Shown here in pieces: positions 45,171 to 53,852 of a stretch of 64,000 bases of DNA. This stretch comes from Stenotrophomonas sp. ISL-67 (GTDB lineage: Bacteria > Pseudomonadota > Gammaproteobacteria > Xanthomonadales > Xanthomonadaceae). Numbering within the stretch: the first letter of the stretch is position 1; every line of letters begins with the position of its first letter. The DNA is taken from contig NZ_JAGGRL010000001.1 in the NCBI RefSeq assembly GCF_018612915.1, positions 186,001-250,000 on the forward strand, read 5' to 3'. The position numbers and the translations under genes are program-made. The notes beneath the pieces were generated by a model. That model had not been told where the DNA came from. It worked only from the letters and a program-made list of their open reading frames with translations, and searched no databases.

Positions 45171-46070
45171 ATGTCCATCCATTCGAGCGGATCGTCCCCG
45201 GTCGCGGGGCTCACGCGGCGAGATGCGTTGCGCATGGCGATCGCCGGCAGCCTTGGCTTGGGCGTTGCAGGCGTGCTGCCTGCGGTTGCCGCCTCCGACG
45301 CGCCGCTCAAGGGCAACCTGAAGCATTCCGTCGCCCGCTGGACGTTCCCGCAGCAGTCGATCGCACAGCTCTGCCAGACGGTGAAGGGCATTGGTTTTGC
45401 CGCCATCGACCTGGTCGGTCCGGAGGACTGGCCCACGCTGAAGGCCAATGGCGTATACAGCTCCATGTGCAACGGCGCGGAGCTGGGCCTGACCAAAGGC
45501 TTTGCCGGTAGCCAGTTCCATGACCAGCTCGTGGACCGCTATACCCGGCACATCGACCTGGTGGCCGATGCCGGCTATCGCAACCTCATCTGTTTTTCCG
45601 GCAATCGCAACGGCATGGACCCGCAGGAAGGCATGGCCCATGCCGAAGCGGGACTCAAGCGCATCCTCGGGCATGCCGAGAAGCGCGGCGTCGTGCTGGT
45701 GATGGAGCTGCTGAACTCCAGGGTCGACCATCCCGACTATCTGTGCGACCACTCTGCCTGGGGGGTCGAGCTGTGCCAACGGCTCGGCTCGGATCATTTC
45801 GGCCTGCTCTACGACATCTACCACATGCAGATCATGGAGGGCGACATCATCGCCACCATCGGCAAGCACCATGCTTGCTTCAAGCATTACCACACCGCAG
45901 GCGTGCCTGGCCGGCACGAGATCGGAGATCAACAGGAACTCCACTATCCGGCCATCTGTCGCGCGATCCGCGACACCGGTTTCGATGGCTATCTGGCGCA
46001 GGAATTCATGCCTGCGGCGCCGGATCCCGTCGGCTCGCTGCGCGAGGCGATCCGCCTCTGCGATGTCTGA
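45171..46070 (+). CDS. Tat-exported TIM-barrel isomerase (hydroxypyruvate isomerase-like)
   Basis: 299 residues. Twin-arginine signal LTRRDALRMAIAGSLGLGVAGVLPAVAA at the N-terminus, then an AP-endonuclease-2/xylose-isomerase-type barrel: VARWTFPQQSIAQLCQTVKGIGFAAIDLVG, VVLVMELLNSRVDHPDYLCDH with metal-binding Glu, LLYDIYHMQIMEGD, HYHTAGVPGRHEIGD and a final Glu in GYLAQEFMP. Export suggests a substrate made in the periplasm; in context a 3-keto sugar made by the next two genes. First gene of the plus-strand operon, 30 bases before the GMC gene. The exact reaction is unknown. Confidence 0.85.
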   Translation: MSIHSSGSSPVAGLTRRDALRMAIAGSLGLGVAGVLPAVAASDAPLKGNLKHSVARWTFPQQSIAQLCQTVKGIGFAAIDLVGPEDWPTLKANGVYSSMCNGAELGLTKGFAGSQFHDQLVDRYTRHIDLVADAGYRNLICFSGNRNGMDPQEGMAHAEAGLKRILGHAEKRGVVLVMELLNSRVDHPDYLCDHSAWGVELCQRLGSDHFGLLYDIYHMQIMEGDIIATIGKHHACFKHYHTAGVPGRHEIGDQQELHYPAICRAIRDTGFDGYLAQEFMPAAPDPVGSLREAIRLCDV

Positions 46071-46100
46071 AACACTATCTACCCAGGTGAAGTGGAACCC

Positions 46101-47786
46101 ATGGCAGACAATCACTATGACGCCATCGTCGTTGGCTCCGGAATCAGTGGCGGTTGGGCGGCGAAGGAACTGACCGAGAAAGGCCTCAAGGTCCTGATGC
46201 TGGAACGCGGACGCAACATCGAGCACGTCAAGGACTACGTCAACGCGATGAAGGAGCCGTGGGATTTCCCGCACCGCAACCGGCCGACCCAGGCGATGAA
46301 GGCCGACTTCCCGGTGTTGATGCGCGACTACGGTCTGGCCGAGAACCTTGAGGGCATGTGGGCCGACGAAAAGGAATCGCCGTATACCGAAACCAAGCGG
46401 TTCGACTGGTTCCGCGGCTATCACGTGGGCGGTCGCTCGCTGATGTGGGGGCGGCAGAGTTATCGCCTGTCCGACCTGGATTTCGAGGCGAACCTCAAAG
46501 ACGATATCGCCACCGATTGGCCGATCCGTTACGCTGACATCGCGCCCTGGTACGACCACGTGGAGAAGTTTGCCGGCATCGCCGGCACCCGCGAGGGACT
46601 GGACGTGTTGCCGGACGGCCAGTTCCTGCCGCCGATCCCATTGAACATCGTCGAAAAGGACGTGGCCGCGCGCATCAAGAAGGCGTTTGGCGGCACGCGG
46701 CACATGATTCACTCGCGCACCGCCAACATCACCCAGCCCATGCCCGAGCAGGGCCGCGTCAACTGCCAGTATCGCAACAAGTGCATCCTGGGCTGTCCGT
46801 TCGGTGCCTATTTCTCGACCCAGTCGGCAACGCTGCCGGCGGCCATGAAGACCGGCAACCTGACCCTGCGGCCGTTCTCGATCGTCAAGGAAGTGCTCTA
46901 CGACAAGGCCCGCAAGCGTGCGCGGGGCGTGGAAGTCATCGACGCCGAGACCGGGCAGACCTACCAGTACACGGCCAAGGTGATTTTCCTCAACGCGTCC
47001 TCGTTCAACTCGACCTGGCTGCTGATGAACTCGGCCACCGATGTCTGGGACGGCGGGCTGGGTTCTTCGTCCGGCGAGCTGGGACACAACGTGATGGACC
47101 ATCACTTCGGTGCCGGTGCCTCCGGCCGGGTCGAGGGTTACGACGACAAGTACTACTTCGGCCGTCGCCCCTGTGGCTTCTACGTTCCCCGTTTCCGCAA
47201 CGTCGCCGCCGACAAACGCGGCTACCTGCGCGGCTTCGGCTACCAGGGCGGCGCCAGCCGCAACGGCTGGTCGCGCGATATCGCCGAACTGAACATCGGC
47301 GCCGACCTGAAGGATGCACTGACCCTGCCGGGTGACTGGCGCATCGGCATGACCGGATTCGGTGAAATGCTGCCGCACCACGACAATACGATTTCCCTGG
47401 ACCCGGACCGCAAGGACAAATGGGGATTGCCGGTGTTGGCGATGGACGTTGCCCTGCGCGCGAACGAAAGGAACATGCGCAAGGACATGGCCGCCGACGC
47501 CGCCGAGATGCTGGAGGCGGCCGGCGTCAAGGACGTGGAGATGCACGACAACGACTACGCCCCGGGCAAGGGCATCCACGAAATGGGAACCGCGCGCATG
47601 GGCCGTGACCGCAGCAGCTCCGTGCTGAACCAGCACAACCAGGTCTGGGATGCACCCAACGTCTATGTGACCGACGGTGCGTGCATGACCTCCAGCGCCT
47701 GCGTGAATCCCTCGCTGACCTACATGGCGCTGACCGCACGCGCAGCCGACCACGCGGTACGCGAACTGAAAGCGGGGAACCTGTGA
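46101..47786 (+). CDS. GMC oxidoreductase, glucoside 3-dehydrogenase large subunit-like
   Basis: 561 residues. FAD-binding Rossmann motif AIVVGSGISGGWAAKEL near residue 10; a cysteine cluster C222-x5-C228-x3-C232 (NCQYRNKCILGCPFGA), placed like the [3Fe-4S] cluster of FAD-glucose dehydrogenase large subunits; C-terminal HEMGTARMGRDRSSSVLN with catalytic His and VTDGACMTSSACVNPSLTYMALTARAADH. No own signal peptide: it would ride out with the Tat-tagged small subunit. ATG 46101 has AGGTGAAG upstream. The small subunit start overlaps its stop. Known relatives oxidise glucosides at C3. Confidence 0.9.
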   Translation: MADNHYDAIVVGSGISGGWAAKELTEKGLKVLMLERGRNIEHVKDYVNAMKEPWDFPHRNRPTQAMKADFPVLMRDYGLAENLEGMWADEKESPYTETKRFDWFRGYHVGGRSLMWGRQSYRLSDLDFEANLKDDIATDWPIRYADIAPWYDHVEKFAGIAGTREGLDVLPDGQFLPPIPLNIVEKDVAARIKKAFGGTRHMIHSRTANITQPMPEQGRVNCQYRNKCILGCPFGAYFSTQSATLPAAMKTGNLTLRPFSIVKEVLYDKARKRARGVEVIDAETGQTYQYTAKVIFLNASSFNSTWLLMNSATDVWDGGLGSSSGELGHNVMDHHFGAGASGRVEGYDDKYYFGRRPCGFYVPRFRNVAADKRGYLRGFGYQGGASRNGWSRDIAELNIGADLKDALTLPGDWRIGMTGFGEMLPHHDNTISLDPDRKDKWGLPVLAMDVALRANERNMRKDMAADAAEMLEAAGVKDVEMHDNDYAPGKGIHEMGTARMGRDRSSSVLNQHNQVWDAPNVYVTDGACMTSSACVNPSLTYMALTARAADHAVRELKAGNL

Positions 47787-48361
47787 TGGAACGGCGCGAC
47801 CTCCTGAAGATGATCCTCGCCGCCACGGGCGCGGCCATGGTCGGCCTGCCCGCGCTTGCGCAGGGAGCGGTTCCGGCTGCGGGCGCGAAGCACGGCTTCT
47901 CCGCCGCCGACGTGGGCACGCTGGACGACATCGCCGACACCATCCTGCCGCGGACCGGTACGCCGGGAGCGAAAGACGCCGCGACAGGGCTTTTCATGGC
48001 CCAGTTCGTCACCGACTGCTATACCGACAAGCAGCAGGCGACGTTCCGCGCCGGCCTGGCCGATATCAATACACGCGCCGGCGGCCGGTTTGCGTCGCTC
48101 ACGCCGCAGGCCCGCACCGAGCTGCTGCGCACGCTGGATGCGGAAGCCAGGAAACGTGCCGTTGAGGTGGGTGAAACCGGCACCGCCGATGCGGGCGAAG
48201 CGATCCCACATTACTTCACGATGATCAAGCAGCTGGCCATTTTCGGCTATTTCACCTCGAAGGCCGGCGCGACCGAAGCGCTGCAGTACGTCGCCGTGCC
48301 GGGCCGATACGACGGCGACGTGGCCTATGTCCCCGGTACGCCCGCTTGGGCTACCGGCTGA
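47786..48361 (+). CDS. Gluconate 2-dehydrogenase subunit 3-like small subunit (Tat signal)
   Basis: 191 residues. Tat signal MERRDLLKMILAATGAAMVGLPALA; the domain FSAADVGTLDDIADTILPRTGTPGAKDA ... YFTMIKQLAIFGYFTSKAGATEALQY is the gluconate 2-dehydrogenase subunit 3 family, also the chaperone-like small subunit of FAD-glucose and glucoside 3-dehydrogenases. The start overlaps the GMC stop (TGATG), matching a tight complex exported together. Confidence 0.92.
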   Translation: MERRDLLKMILAATGAAMVGLPALAQGAVPAAGAKHGFSAADVGTLDDIADTILPRTGTPGAKDAATGLFMAQFVTDCYTDKQQATFRAGLADINTRAGGRFASLTPQARTELLRTLDAEARKRAVEVGETGTADAGEAIPHYFTMIKQLAIFGYFTSKAGATEALQYVAVPGRYDGDVAYVPGTPAWATG

Positions 48362-48375
48362 TGGAAAGGAACACG

Positions 48376-49119
48376 ATGACCAGATCCCTCCTGATGACCG
48401 CCTGCCTGTTGGCTGCAGTACCTGTGCTCGCGCAGGCCGGTGGCGCCCCCACGCGTGATCCGACGAAGACAGAGGTGTGGAAGCCCGTGCCCGCGACCGT
48501 GGCCACGCCGCCGGGTGGCGCGCCCTCCGATGCGATCGTGCTGTTCGATGGCAAGGACGTCTCCGCGTGGGAGGCGGAGCAGGGCGGACGCGTGCCCTGG
48601 AGCGTTGCCGATGGCGCGCTGACCGTGGTGCCGGGGAGCAAGGGCATCCGCACGCGCCAGCGCTTCTGCGACATCCAGCTGCATGTCGAGTGGCGCTCGC
48701 CCACCGCGGCCCAGGGGTTTGAAGGCCAGAACCGCGGCAACAGCGGCATCTTCCTGCAGGACCTGTATGAGCTGCAGGTGCTGGACAGTTACAACAACCC
48801 GACCTATGCCAACGGCCAGGCCGCCTCGCTCTACAAGCAGGCCATTCCGCTGGTGAACGCCTCGCGGGCGCCGGGCGAGTGGCAGGCGTACGACGTCATC
48901 TGGAAGGCCCCGCGTTTCTCGCCGGGGGGCGGGCTGCTGTCACCGGCCCGCATCACCGTGCTGCACAACGGCGTGCTGGTGCAGGACGACACCGTCCTGT
49001 CGGGCAAAACCGAGTACATCGGTGCGCCTTCGTACGCGCCACACGGGTGCGCGCCGATCTCCCTGCAGGAACACGATTCCAGCGTCAGCTACCGCAACAT
49101 CTGGGTGCGCGAACTTTAG
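48376..49119 (+). CDS. DUF1080 exported protein, 3-keto-disaccharide hydrolase-like
   Basis: 247 residues. ATG 48376 is preferred (GGAAAGGA at the right distance; signal MTRSLLMTACLLAAVPVLAQA); an ATG at 48361 overlapping the previous stop is the alternative. The concanavalin-like DUF1080 fold is seen in SDAIVLFDGKDVSAWE, LHVEWRSP, GNSGIFLQDLYELQVLDSYNNPTYANGQAASLYKQ and a final ISLQEHDSSVSYRNIWVREL. Recent work on the family shows hydrolysis of 3-keto-glycosides, fitting its place after the dehydrogenase. The TAG stop belongs to a decayed GTAG repeat. Confidence 0.87.
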   Translation: MTRSLLMTACLLAAVPVLAQAGGAPTRDPTKTEVWKPVPATVATPPGGAPSDAIVLFDGKDVSAWEAEQGGRVPWSVADGALTVVPGSKGIRTRQRFCDIQLHVEWRSPTAAQGFEGQNRGNSGIFLQDLYELQVLDSYNNPTYANGQAASLYKQAIPLVNASRAPGEWQAYDVIWKAPRFSPGGGLLSPARITVLHNGVLVQDDTVLSGKTEYIGAPSYAPHGCAPISLQEHDSSVSYRNIWVREL

Positions 49120-49143
49120 CGCCACGCCCTGCGTTGGCTTAGC

Positions 49144-49170
49144 GGTGCCGGCCCACCTCGGCCCGGCACC
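49144..49170. terminator. Hairpin between convergent operons
   Basis: Stem GGTGCCGG / CCGGCACC (49144-49151, 49163-49170) with an 11-base loop, between the DUF1080 and cytochrome genes; just before it are remains of a GTAG repeat (49117-49138). No T-run, so termination is uncertain. Confidence 0.45.
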
Positions 49171-49176
49171 GGCATC

Positions 49177-49485
49177 CTAGTTCGCCAGGTAGCTGGCGAG
49201 GTTGTCGATCTCCTGTTCGGACAGCTGGGCAAAGGGCGGCATCAACCCGCCGCCCTTCCTGATCTTTTCCTTGATCTGCGCCGGCTGCAGCCGCTTGCTG
49301 ACATCGGTGAGTGCAGGGAATGTTGGCGGAACCCCCGCGCGGGTCGCGCCGTGGCAGGCCGTGCAGTGGGTTGCGTAGAGCTGTGCGCCGGCCGCAGGAT
49401 CGTCCTTGGACCATGCCGCGGTTGCGAGCGTGGCACCCGATAGCAGCACGGCGATGGTCAGGATCGGTTTCAAACGCGTATTCAA
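49177..49485 (-). CDS. Cytochrome c, predicted electron acceptor of the dehydrogenase
   Basis: 102 residues. Signal peptide MNTRLKPILTIAVLLSGATLATA, heme motif CTACH (residues 41-45) and distal Met in GLMPPF (Met82). A small mono-heme class I cytochrome like the third component of glucoside 3-dehydrogenase. Last gene of the minus-strand operon, 18 bases after the isomerase gene; its partners are in the facing operon. Confidence 0.92.
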   Translation of the reverse strand: MNTRLKPILTIAVLLSGATLATAAWSKDDPAAGAQLYATHCTACHGATRAGVPPTFPALTDVSKRLQPAQIKEKIRKGGGLMPPFAQLSEQEIDNLASYLAN

Positions 49486-49503
49486 GCGGAACTCCTTCGC
49501 GGG

Positions 49504-50367
49504 CTAGCGCTGCGCGCGGGCTGGCAGGGGGGCGGTCAGGTGGGTACGCAGGTAGTCCGCCCCGGTCTGGATGACCTTGGCCGGATCACGCGGCTGGTCG
49601 TGCTCGACGATGTACCACTGCACGCCGGCACCCGCCGCGGCAGGCAGGATGGCGCGCCAGTCCAGGGTCCCCTGGCCCACGGCGGCGAAGCCGCCCTCGT
49701 TTTCGGCCTGGCCCTTCGGTGCGTTGTCCTTGGCGTGTACCGCGAACACGCGGCCCTGGAACTTGCCCAGCATCACCGCCGGGTCGTAACCCGCACGCGC
49801 GACCCAGGCCAGGTCCAGCTCGGTCTGCAGGTCGGGGCCGGCCGCAGCGAACAGCAGTTCCAGTCCCGTTTTACCGTCGAAGTCGACCAGTTCGAAGTCG
49901 TGGTTGTGGTAGGCCAGGCGCATGCCCTTGGCGCGCAGCTGCGTCGACATCCGGCCCAGTTCCTGGCCCAGGGCGGTCCAGCCGGCGGCATCGGTCGGCC
50001 GATCCTTCTTGTCCAGGTACGGCACCACCAGCGTCGTGTTGCCGATCGCACGGTTGAAGGCCACCACGCCATCCAGGTCCCCGCGCAGATCGGCCAGTTG
50101 CACGTGGGACGAAATGGCCTTGATCGAATACTGGTCCAGCCGTTGCTTGAGTTCGGCGGCACTGACGTTCTGGGTGCCAACCGTTTCCACCGCGCTTACC
50201 CCCGCGTCGTGGACAATCTTCAACTGCTGGTCGAGCGAACCGGCGTCGCGCAGGGTGTACATCTGCACTGCGATGGGCTGCTGCGAACCGGCCGCTTCGC
50301 CTGCGAAAGCGGGCAGGGCGGCGAGCAGCAGGGCGAGGGTGGCGGTCGTGCGTGTAGCAGTGTTCAT
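49504..50367 (-). CDS. Exported sugar isomerase/epimerase-like TIM barrel
   Basis: 287 residues. ATG 50367 with GGAGGAG upstream; signal peptide MNTATRTTATLALLLAALPAFA. AP-endonuclease-2-type barrel: IAVQMYTLRDAGSLDQQLKIVHDAGVSAVETVG, LAYHNHDFELVDFDGKTGLELLF, TELDLAWVARAGYDP, VFAVHAKDNAPKG, IVEHDQPRDP. Metal-binding Glu/Asp/His are present. Related barrels eliminate or isomerise 3-keto-glycosides, fitting a periplasmic step after C3 oxidation. 19 bases after the Gfo/Idh gene. Confidence 0.88.
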   Translation of the reverse strand: MNTATRTTATLALLLAALPAFAGEAAGSQQPIAVQMYTLRDAGSLDQQLKIVHDAGVSAVETVGTQNVSAAELKQRLDQYSIKAISSHVQLADLRGDLDGVVAFNRAIGNTTLVVPYLDKKDRPTDAAGWTALGQELGRMSTQLRAKGMRLAYHNHDFELVDFDGKTGLELLFAAAGPDLQTELDLAWVARAGYDPAVMLGKFQGRVFAVHAKDNAPKGQAENEGGFAAVGQGTLDWRAILPAAAGAGVQWYIVEHDQPRDPAKVIQTGADYLRTHLTAPLPARAQR

Positions 50368-50386
50368 CAAGAACTCCTCCCAAAAT

Positions 50387-51511
50387 TCAACCGATGGTGG
50401 TCCAGGCGCGAGACCTGGCCGATGCGATGACGCGGTCGACGATCAGCGCCGAGCGCACGCCGTCATCGAAGGTGGGCAGCCCCTCCGGCTGCTCGCCGTC
50501 GATGGCGCGATAGGTGTCGGCGACGAACGCCTCGAAGCAATGGCCGTAGCCCTGCGCGTGCCCGGCCGGCAACATGGACAGCCGGCGTTGTTCGGCACTG
50601 CCGGCGCCTGGCCCGCGTACGAAGATTTCCTCGCGCTGGTCGGGCATGCCGATCCACAGCCGCTCGGCGTCCTCCTGGTTGAACGCCACGCTGGCGTTGG
50701 CGCCATCGATCTCGAACCAGAGGCGATTATGGCGTCCCGCCGATACCTGGCTGACCGTCAGTGACGCCAGCGTACCCGCGCCGGTCCGGAACATCGCGGC
50801 AGCCACGTCCTCGCTGGATACCGCCTGCTTCGCGCCGCCCGCCGCGGGCGTGGTGAAGCTCTGCCCGGTGAGCGTGCCGCGCTCGTCGATTACGGTGGCG
50901 AATGCCGCGCTGACGTCGACGAAGCGCTCGCCGCCGACCCATTCCACCAGGTCGCACCAGTGCGAGCCGATGTCGGCGAACACGCGCGACGCGCCGCCCA
51001 GCGCGGGGTCCACCCGCCAGTTGTTGCTGGCAGGGTCCAGCAGCCAGTCCTGCAGGTAGCTGCCGTGGATCAGGTGCAGCGGCCCCAGCTCGCCCTGCGC
51101 GATGCGCGCGCGCGCCTCGCGGACCACCGGGTGGTAGCGGTAAACGAAGGGCACCGTGGCTACCCGCCCGGTCGAGGCAGCCAGCGCAGCCAACGCCTGG
51201 GCGTCTTCCAAACTGGTGGCCAGCGGCTTCTCGCAGATCACGTGCTTGCCGGCTTCCAGCGCCGCCTGCGCCATGGCGCGGTGCAGATGGTTGGGCGTGC
51301 ACACGTGCACGACCTGTACCTGCGGGTCGGCGATCACGTCCTCGATGTCGCGATAGCCGCGCGGGACATTCCACGACCGCGCCACGTCCGCTGCGCGTTG
51401 CGGGGAAGAGGCGGCTACGCCGCGGACCTCGGCACCGGCCAGCAGTGCCGCGCGGCGATGCACGGCACCGATCATTCCGGTGCCGACGATGGCGATTCCA
51501 AGCTTGCGCAT
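50387..51511 (-). CDS. Gfo/Idh/MocA-family oxidoreductase
   Basis: 374 residues, no signal, cytoplasmic. Rossmann motif GIAIVGTGMIGAVH at the N-terminus, HVCTPNHLHRAMAQAALEAGKHVICEKPLATSLEDAQ (EKP motif), and the sugar-binding C-terminal domain (FADIGSHWCDLVEWVGGER). NAD(P)-linked dehydrogenase of sugars or inositols; here it could reduce an imported 3-keto sugar back to the sugar. 3 bases after the permease stop, so tightly co-transcribed. Confidence 0.92.
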   Translation of the reverse strand: MRKLGIAIVGTGMIGAVHRRAALLAGAEVRGVAASSPQRAADVARSWNVPRGYRDIEDVIADPQVQVVHVCTPNHLHRAMAQAALEAGKHVICEKPLATSLEDAQALAALAASTGRVATVPFVYRYHPVVREARARIAQGELGPLHLIHGSYLQDWLLDPASNNWRVDPALGGASRVFADIGSHWCDLVEWVGGERFVDVSAAFATVIDERGTLTGQSFTTPAAGGAKQAVSSEDVAAAMFRTGAGTLASLTVSQVSAGRHNRLWFEIDGANASVAFNQEDAERLWIGMPDQREEIFVRGPGAGSAEQRRLSMLPAGHAQGYGHCFEAFVADTYRAIDGEQPEGLPTFDDGVRSALIVDRVIASARSRAWTTIG

Positions 51512-51514
51512 CGG

Positions 51515-52741
51515 TCAGGGTCCCCAGGGCGTGGAAGGCGCGGCCGCGACGACCGGCCGGTCGCGGAACAGCACCAGGAAGGCGACCAGCACGACCAGCG
51601 CCACGCCTGCCGGGAACAGCCAGATCCGCTGCCAGTCCGGCCCCGCCGCCGTGGTGTAGTGCTCCACCACCGCGCCGGACAGGAACGTGCCGATCAACAT
51701 GCCCACGCCGTAGGTGGCCAGGGTGATGAACCCCTGCGCGCTGCTGCGCGCGGCGGGGCCGGCATGCGCATCGGTGTAGATCTGGCCGGTGACGAAGAAG
51801 AAGTCGTAGCAGATGCCATGCAGCACGATACCGATCACCAGCAGGGAGAAGCCGCCGCCCGCATCGCCAAAGGCGAACATGACGTAGCGCACCACCCACG
51901 CGGCCATGCCCACCGCCAGCATCGTCTTCACCCCCAGCCGCACGAACAGGAACGGCATGGCCAGCATCAGCAGGACTTCGGATACCTGGCCCAGCGATTG
52001 CAGACCGGCCGCGCCGCGCACGCCCAGGTCGTTGAGATACGGGTTGGTGAAGTTGTAGTAGAACGCCAGCGGGATGCAGATGGCGATGGAGGCCAGGAAG
52101 AACACCAGGTAGGAGCGCGACTTCAGCAGCCGCAGCGCATCCAGCCCCAGGATCTGGCCCAGCCCGGCATCGCGCTGCTTGGCCAGCGGCGGCGTGTGCG
52201 GCAGGGTGAAGGCGTACAGGCCCAGGGCCAGCGATGCCATCGCCGCCATCTGGAAGGTCAGCTCGAGTCGGTGCGCCTGTTCCCAGCCCAGCCAGCCGAT
52301 CAGCACGCCGGCCACGATCCAGCCGATGCTGCCGGCCACCCGCACTGGCGGGAACTGCTTTTCAGGCGAGTGCATGTGCCGCATCGCCACGCTGTTGGCC
52401 AGCGCCAGGGTCGGCATGAACAGCAGCATGTAGCCCATGACGCAGGCGAAGAACGTGCTGAAGTCCGTCGCCGTGGACGCCAGCCACATCAGCACCGCGC
52501 CGGCCAGGTGCAGCACCGCGAGGATGCGCTGTGCCGCGAAGTAGCGATCCGCGATCAGGCCAACCAGGAAGGGCGCCACGATGGCGCCGATGGATTGGCT
52601 GAGGAAGGCGGTCGCCACCTGGCTCGCGCTGGCCTGGAGTGGGCCCTGCACCAGGTACGTCCCCAGGGTGACGAACCACGCCCCCCAGATGAAGAACTGC
52701 AGAAACATCATCGCGCCCAAGCGCGACATGGCGTGCGTCAT
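51515..52741 (-). CDS. MFS permease, nucleoside-symporter (NHS) type
   Basis: 408 residues with about 12 helices. MSRLGAMMFLQFFIWGAWFVTLGTYLV is the classical start of the NupG/XapB/YegT family; family members beside sugar-oxidising genes move sugars or keto-sugars. GGGAGG 8 bases before the ATG. It likely imports the product of the periplasmic steps for the Gfo/Idh enzyme. Confidence 0.9.
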   Translation of the reverse strand: MTHAMSRLGAMMFLQFFIWGAWFVTLGTYLVQGPLQASASQVATAFLSQSIGAIVAPFLVGLIADRYFAAQRILAVLHLAGAVLMWLASTATDFSTFFACVMGYMLLFMPTLALANSVAMRHMHSPEKQFPPVRVAGSIGWIVAGVLIGWLGWEQAHRLELTFQMAAMASLALGLYAFTLPHTPPLAKQRDAGLGQILGLDALRLLKSRSYLVFFLASIAICIPLAFYYNFTNPYLNDLGVRGAAGLQSLGQVSEVLLMLAMPFLFVRLGVKTMLAVGMAAWVVRYVMFAFGDAGGGFSLLVIGIVLHGICYDFFFVTGQIYTDAHAGPAARSSAQGFITLATYGVGMLIGTFLSGAVVEHYTTAAGPDWQRIWLFPAGVALVVLVAFLVLFRDRPVVAAAPSTPWGP

Positions 52742-52767
52742 GGCTTGCCCTCCCGGGCGGTAGTGGT

Positions 52768-53820
52768 TCAGATCCCCAACAAACGGTGCAGTGCGTCCGG
52801 ATCGGCGCCGCTGTCGGCGAAGTCATCGAATGCACGTTCGGTCACGCGGATGATGTGGTCGCGGACGAAAGCGGCACCTTCCCGCGCACCGTCTTCCGGG
52901 TGCTTCAGGCAGCACTCCCACTCCACGACCGCCCAGCCCGGAAAATCGTATTGGGCGAACTTGGAGAAGATCGCCTTGAAGTCGATCTGGCCGTCCCCGA
53001 GCGAACGGAACCGCCCCGGACGGTCGATCCAGTCCTGGTACCCGCCATACACGCCACTGCGCGCACTGGCACGAAACTCCGCGTCCTTGACGTGGAAGAT
53101 GCCGATGCGTTCGTGGTACCGGTCGATGAAGCCCAGGTAGTCGATCTGCTGCAGCAGCAGGTGGCTGGGGTCGTACAGGATCCGGGCGCGAGGGTGGTGG
53201 TCCACCACATCCAGGAAGCGCTCGAAGGTCGCGCCGTCGTGCAGGTCCTCGCCCGGGTGGATCTCGAAGCACAGGTCCACACCGCTGGCGTCGAAGGCAT
53301 CCAGGATGGGGCGCCAGCGCCGGCCGAGTTCGGCGAAGGCTTCTTCCACCAACCCCGGCGGGCGTTGCGGCCAGGGATAGAAGTACGGCCAGGCCAGCGC
53401 GCCGGAGAAGGTGGCATGCGCGGTCAGCCCCAGGCGCTGGCTGGCCTTGGCGGCGAGCAGCAGCTGCTCCACCGCCCAGGCCTGGCGTGCGGGCGGATCG
53501 CCGCGCTTGTCCGGCGGCGCGAATCCGTCGAACAGGGCGTCGTAGGCGGGATGGACGGCGACCAGTTGCCCCTGCAGGTGGGTGGACAGCTCGGTGATCT
53601 GCAGGCCATGTCCGGCCAGCATGCCGGTGATGTCATCGCAGTACGCCTGGCTGCGCGCCGCCTCGGCCAGGTCGAACAGATGGGGCGCGCTGGTGGGTAC
53701 CTGTACGCCAGAATAGCCCAGCCCCGCCGCCCAACCGGCGAGCGTGTCGAGCCGATCAAATGGAGGTGTGTCGCCGATGAACTGCGCCAGGAACAGCGCT
53801 GGACCTTTGAGCGTCTTCAC
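52768..53820 (-). CDS. Sugar phosphate isomerase/epimerase-like TIM barrel, cytoplasmic
   Basis: 350 residues from GTG 53820 (KTLKGPALFLAQFIGDTPPFDRLDTLAGWAAGLGYSG). The barrel shows LTAHATFSGALAWPYFYPWPQRPPG, LCFEIHPGEDLHDGATFERFL (metal Glu), ILYDPSHLLLQQIDYLGFIDRY, HVKDAEF and the final WAVVEWECCL. No signal, unlike the two other barrels. An ATG at 53853 would put the operator inside the coding part; neither start has a clear ribosome site, and homology favours 53820. First gene of the minus-strand operon. Confidence 0.85.
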   Translation of the reverse strand: MKTLKGPALFLAQFIGDTPPFDRLDTLAGWAAGLGYSGVQVPTSAPHLFDLAEAARSQAYCDDITGMLAGHGLQITELSTHLQGQLVAVHPAYDALFDGFAPPDKRGDPPARQAWAVEQLLLAAKASQRLGLTAHATFSGALAWPYFYPWPQRPPGLVEEAFAELGRRWRPILDAFDASGVDLCFEIHPGEDLHDGATFERFLDVVDHHPRARILYDPSHLLLQQIDYLGFIDRYHERIGIFHVKDAEFRASARSGVYGGYQDWIDRPGRFRSLGDGQIDFKAIFSKFAQYDFPGWAVVEWECCLKHPEDGAREGAAFVRDHIIRVTERAFDDFADSGADPDALHRLLGI

Positions 53821-53838
53821 AAGGGGATTCGCCCGCGA

Positions 53839-53852
53839 TGCAATCGATTGCA
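53839..53852. promoter_or_regulatory. Right operator of the glycoside-oxidation locus
   Basis: TGCAATCGATTGCA, identical to 45109-45122, between the divergent TIM-barrel operon and the LacI gene (66 bases before it). A second dyad TGTGCA-C-TGCACA is at 53884-53896, closer to the LacI start, perhaps for autoregulation. Confidence 0.82.

Noticed and set aside
45006..47753. 915-codon open frame opposite the TIM barrel and GMC genes
   Set aside because: It spans two well-supported genes and a promoter; no domain recognisable.
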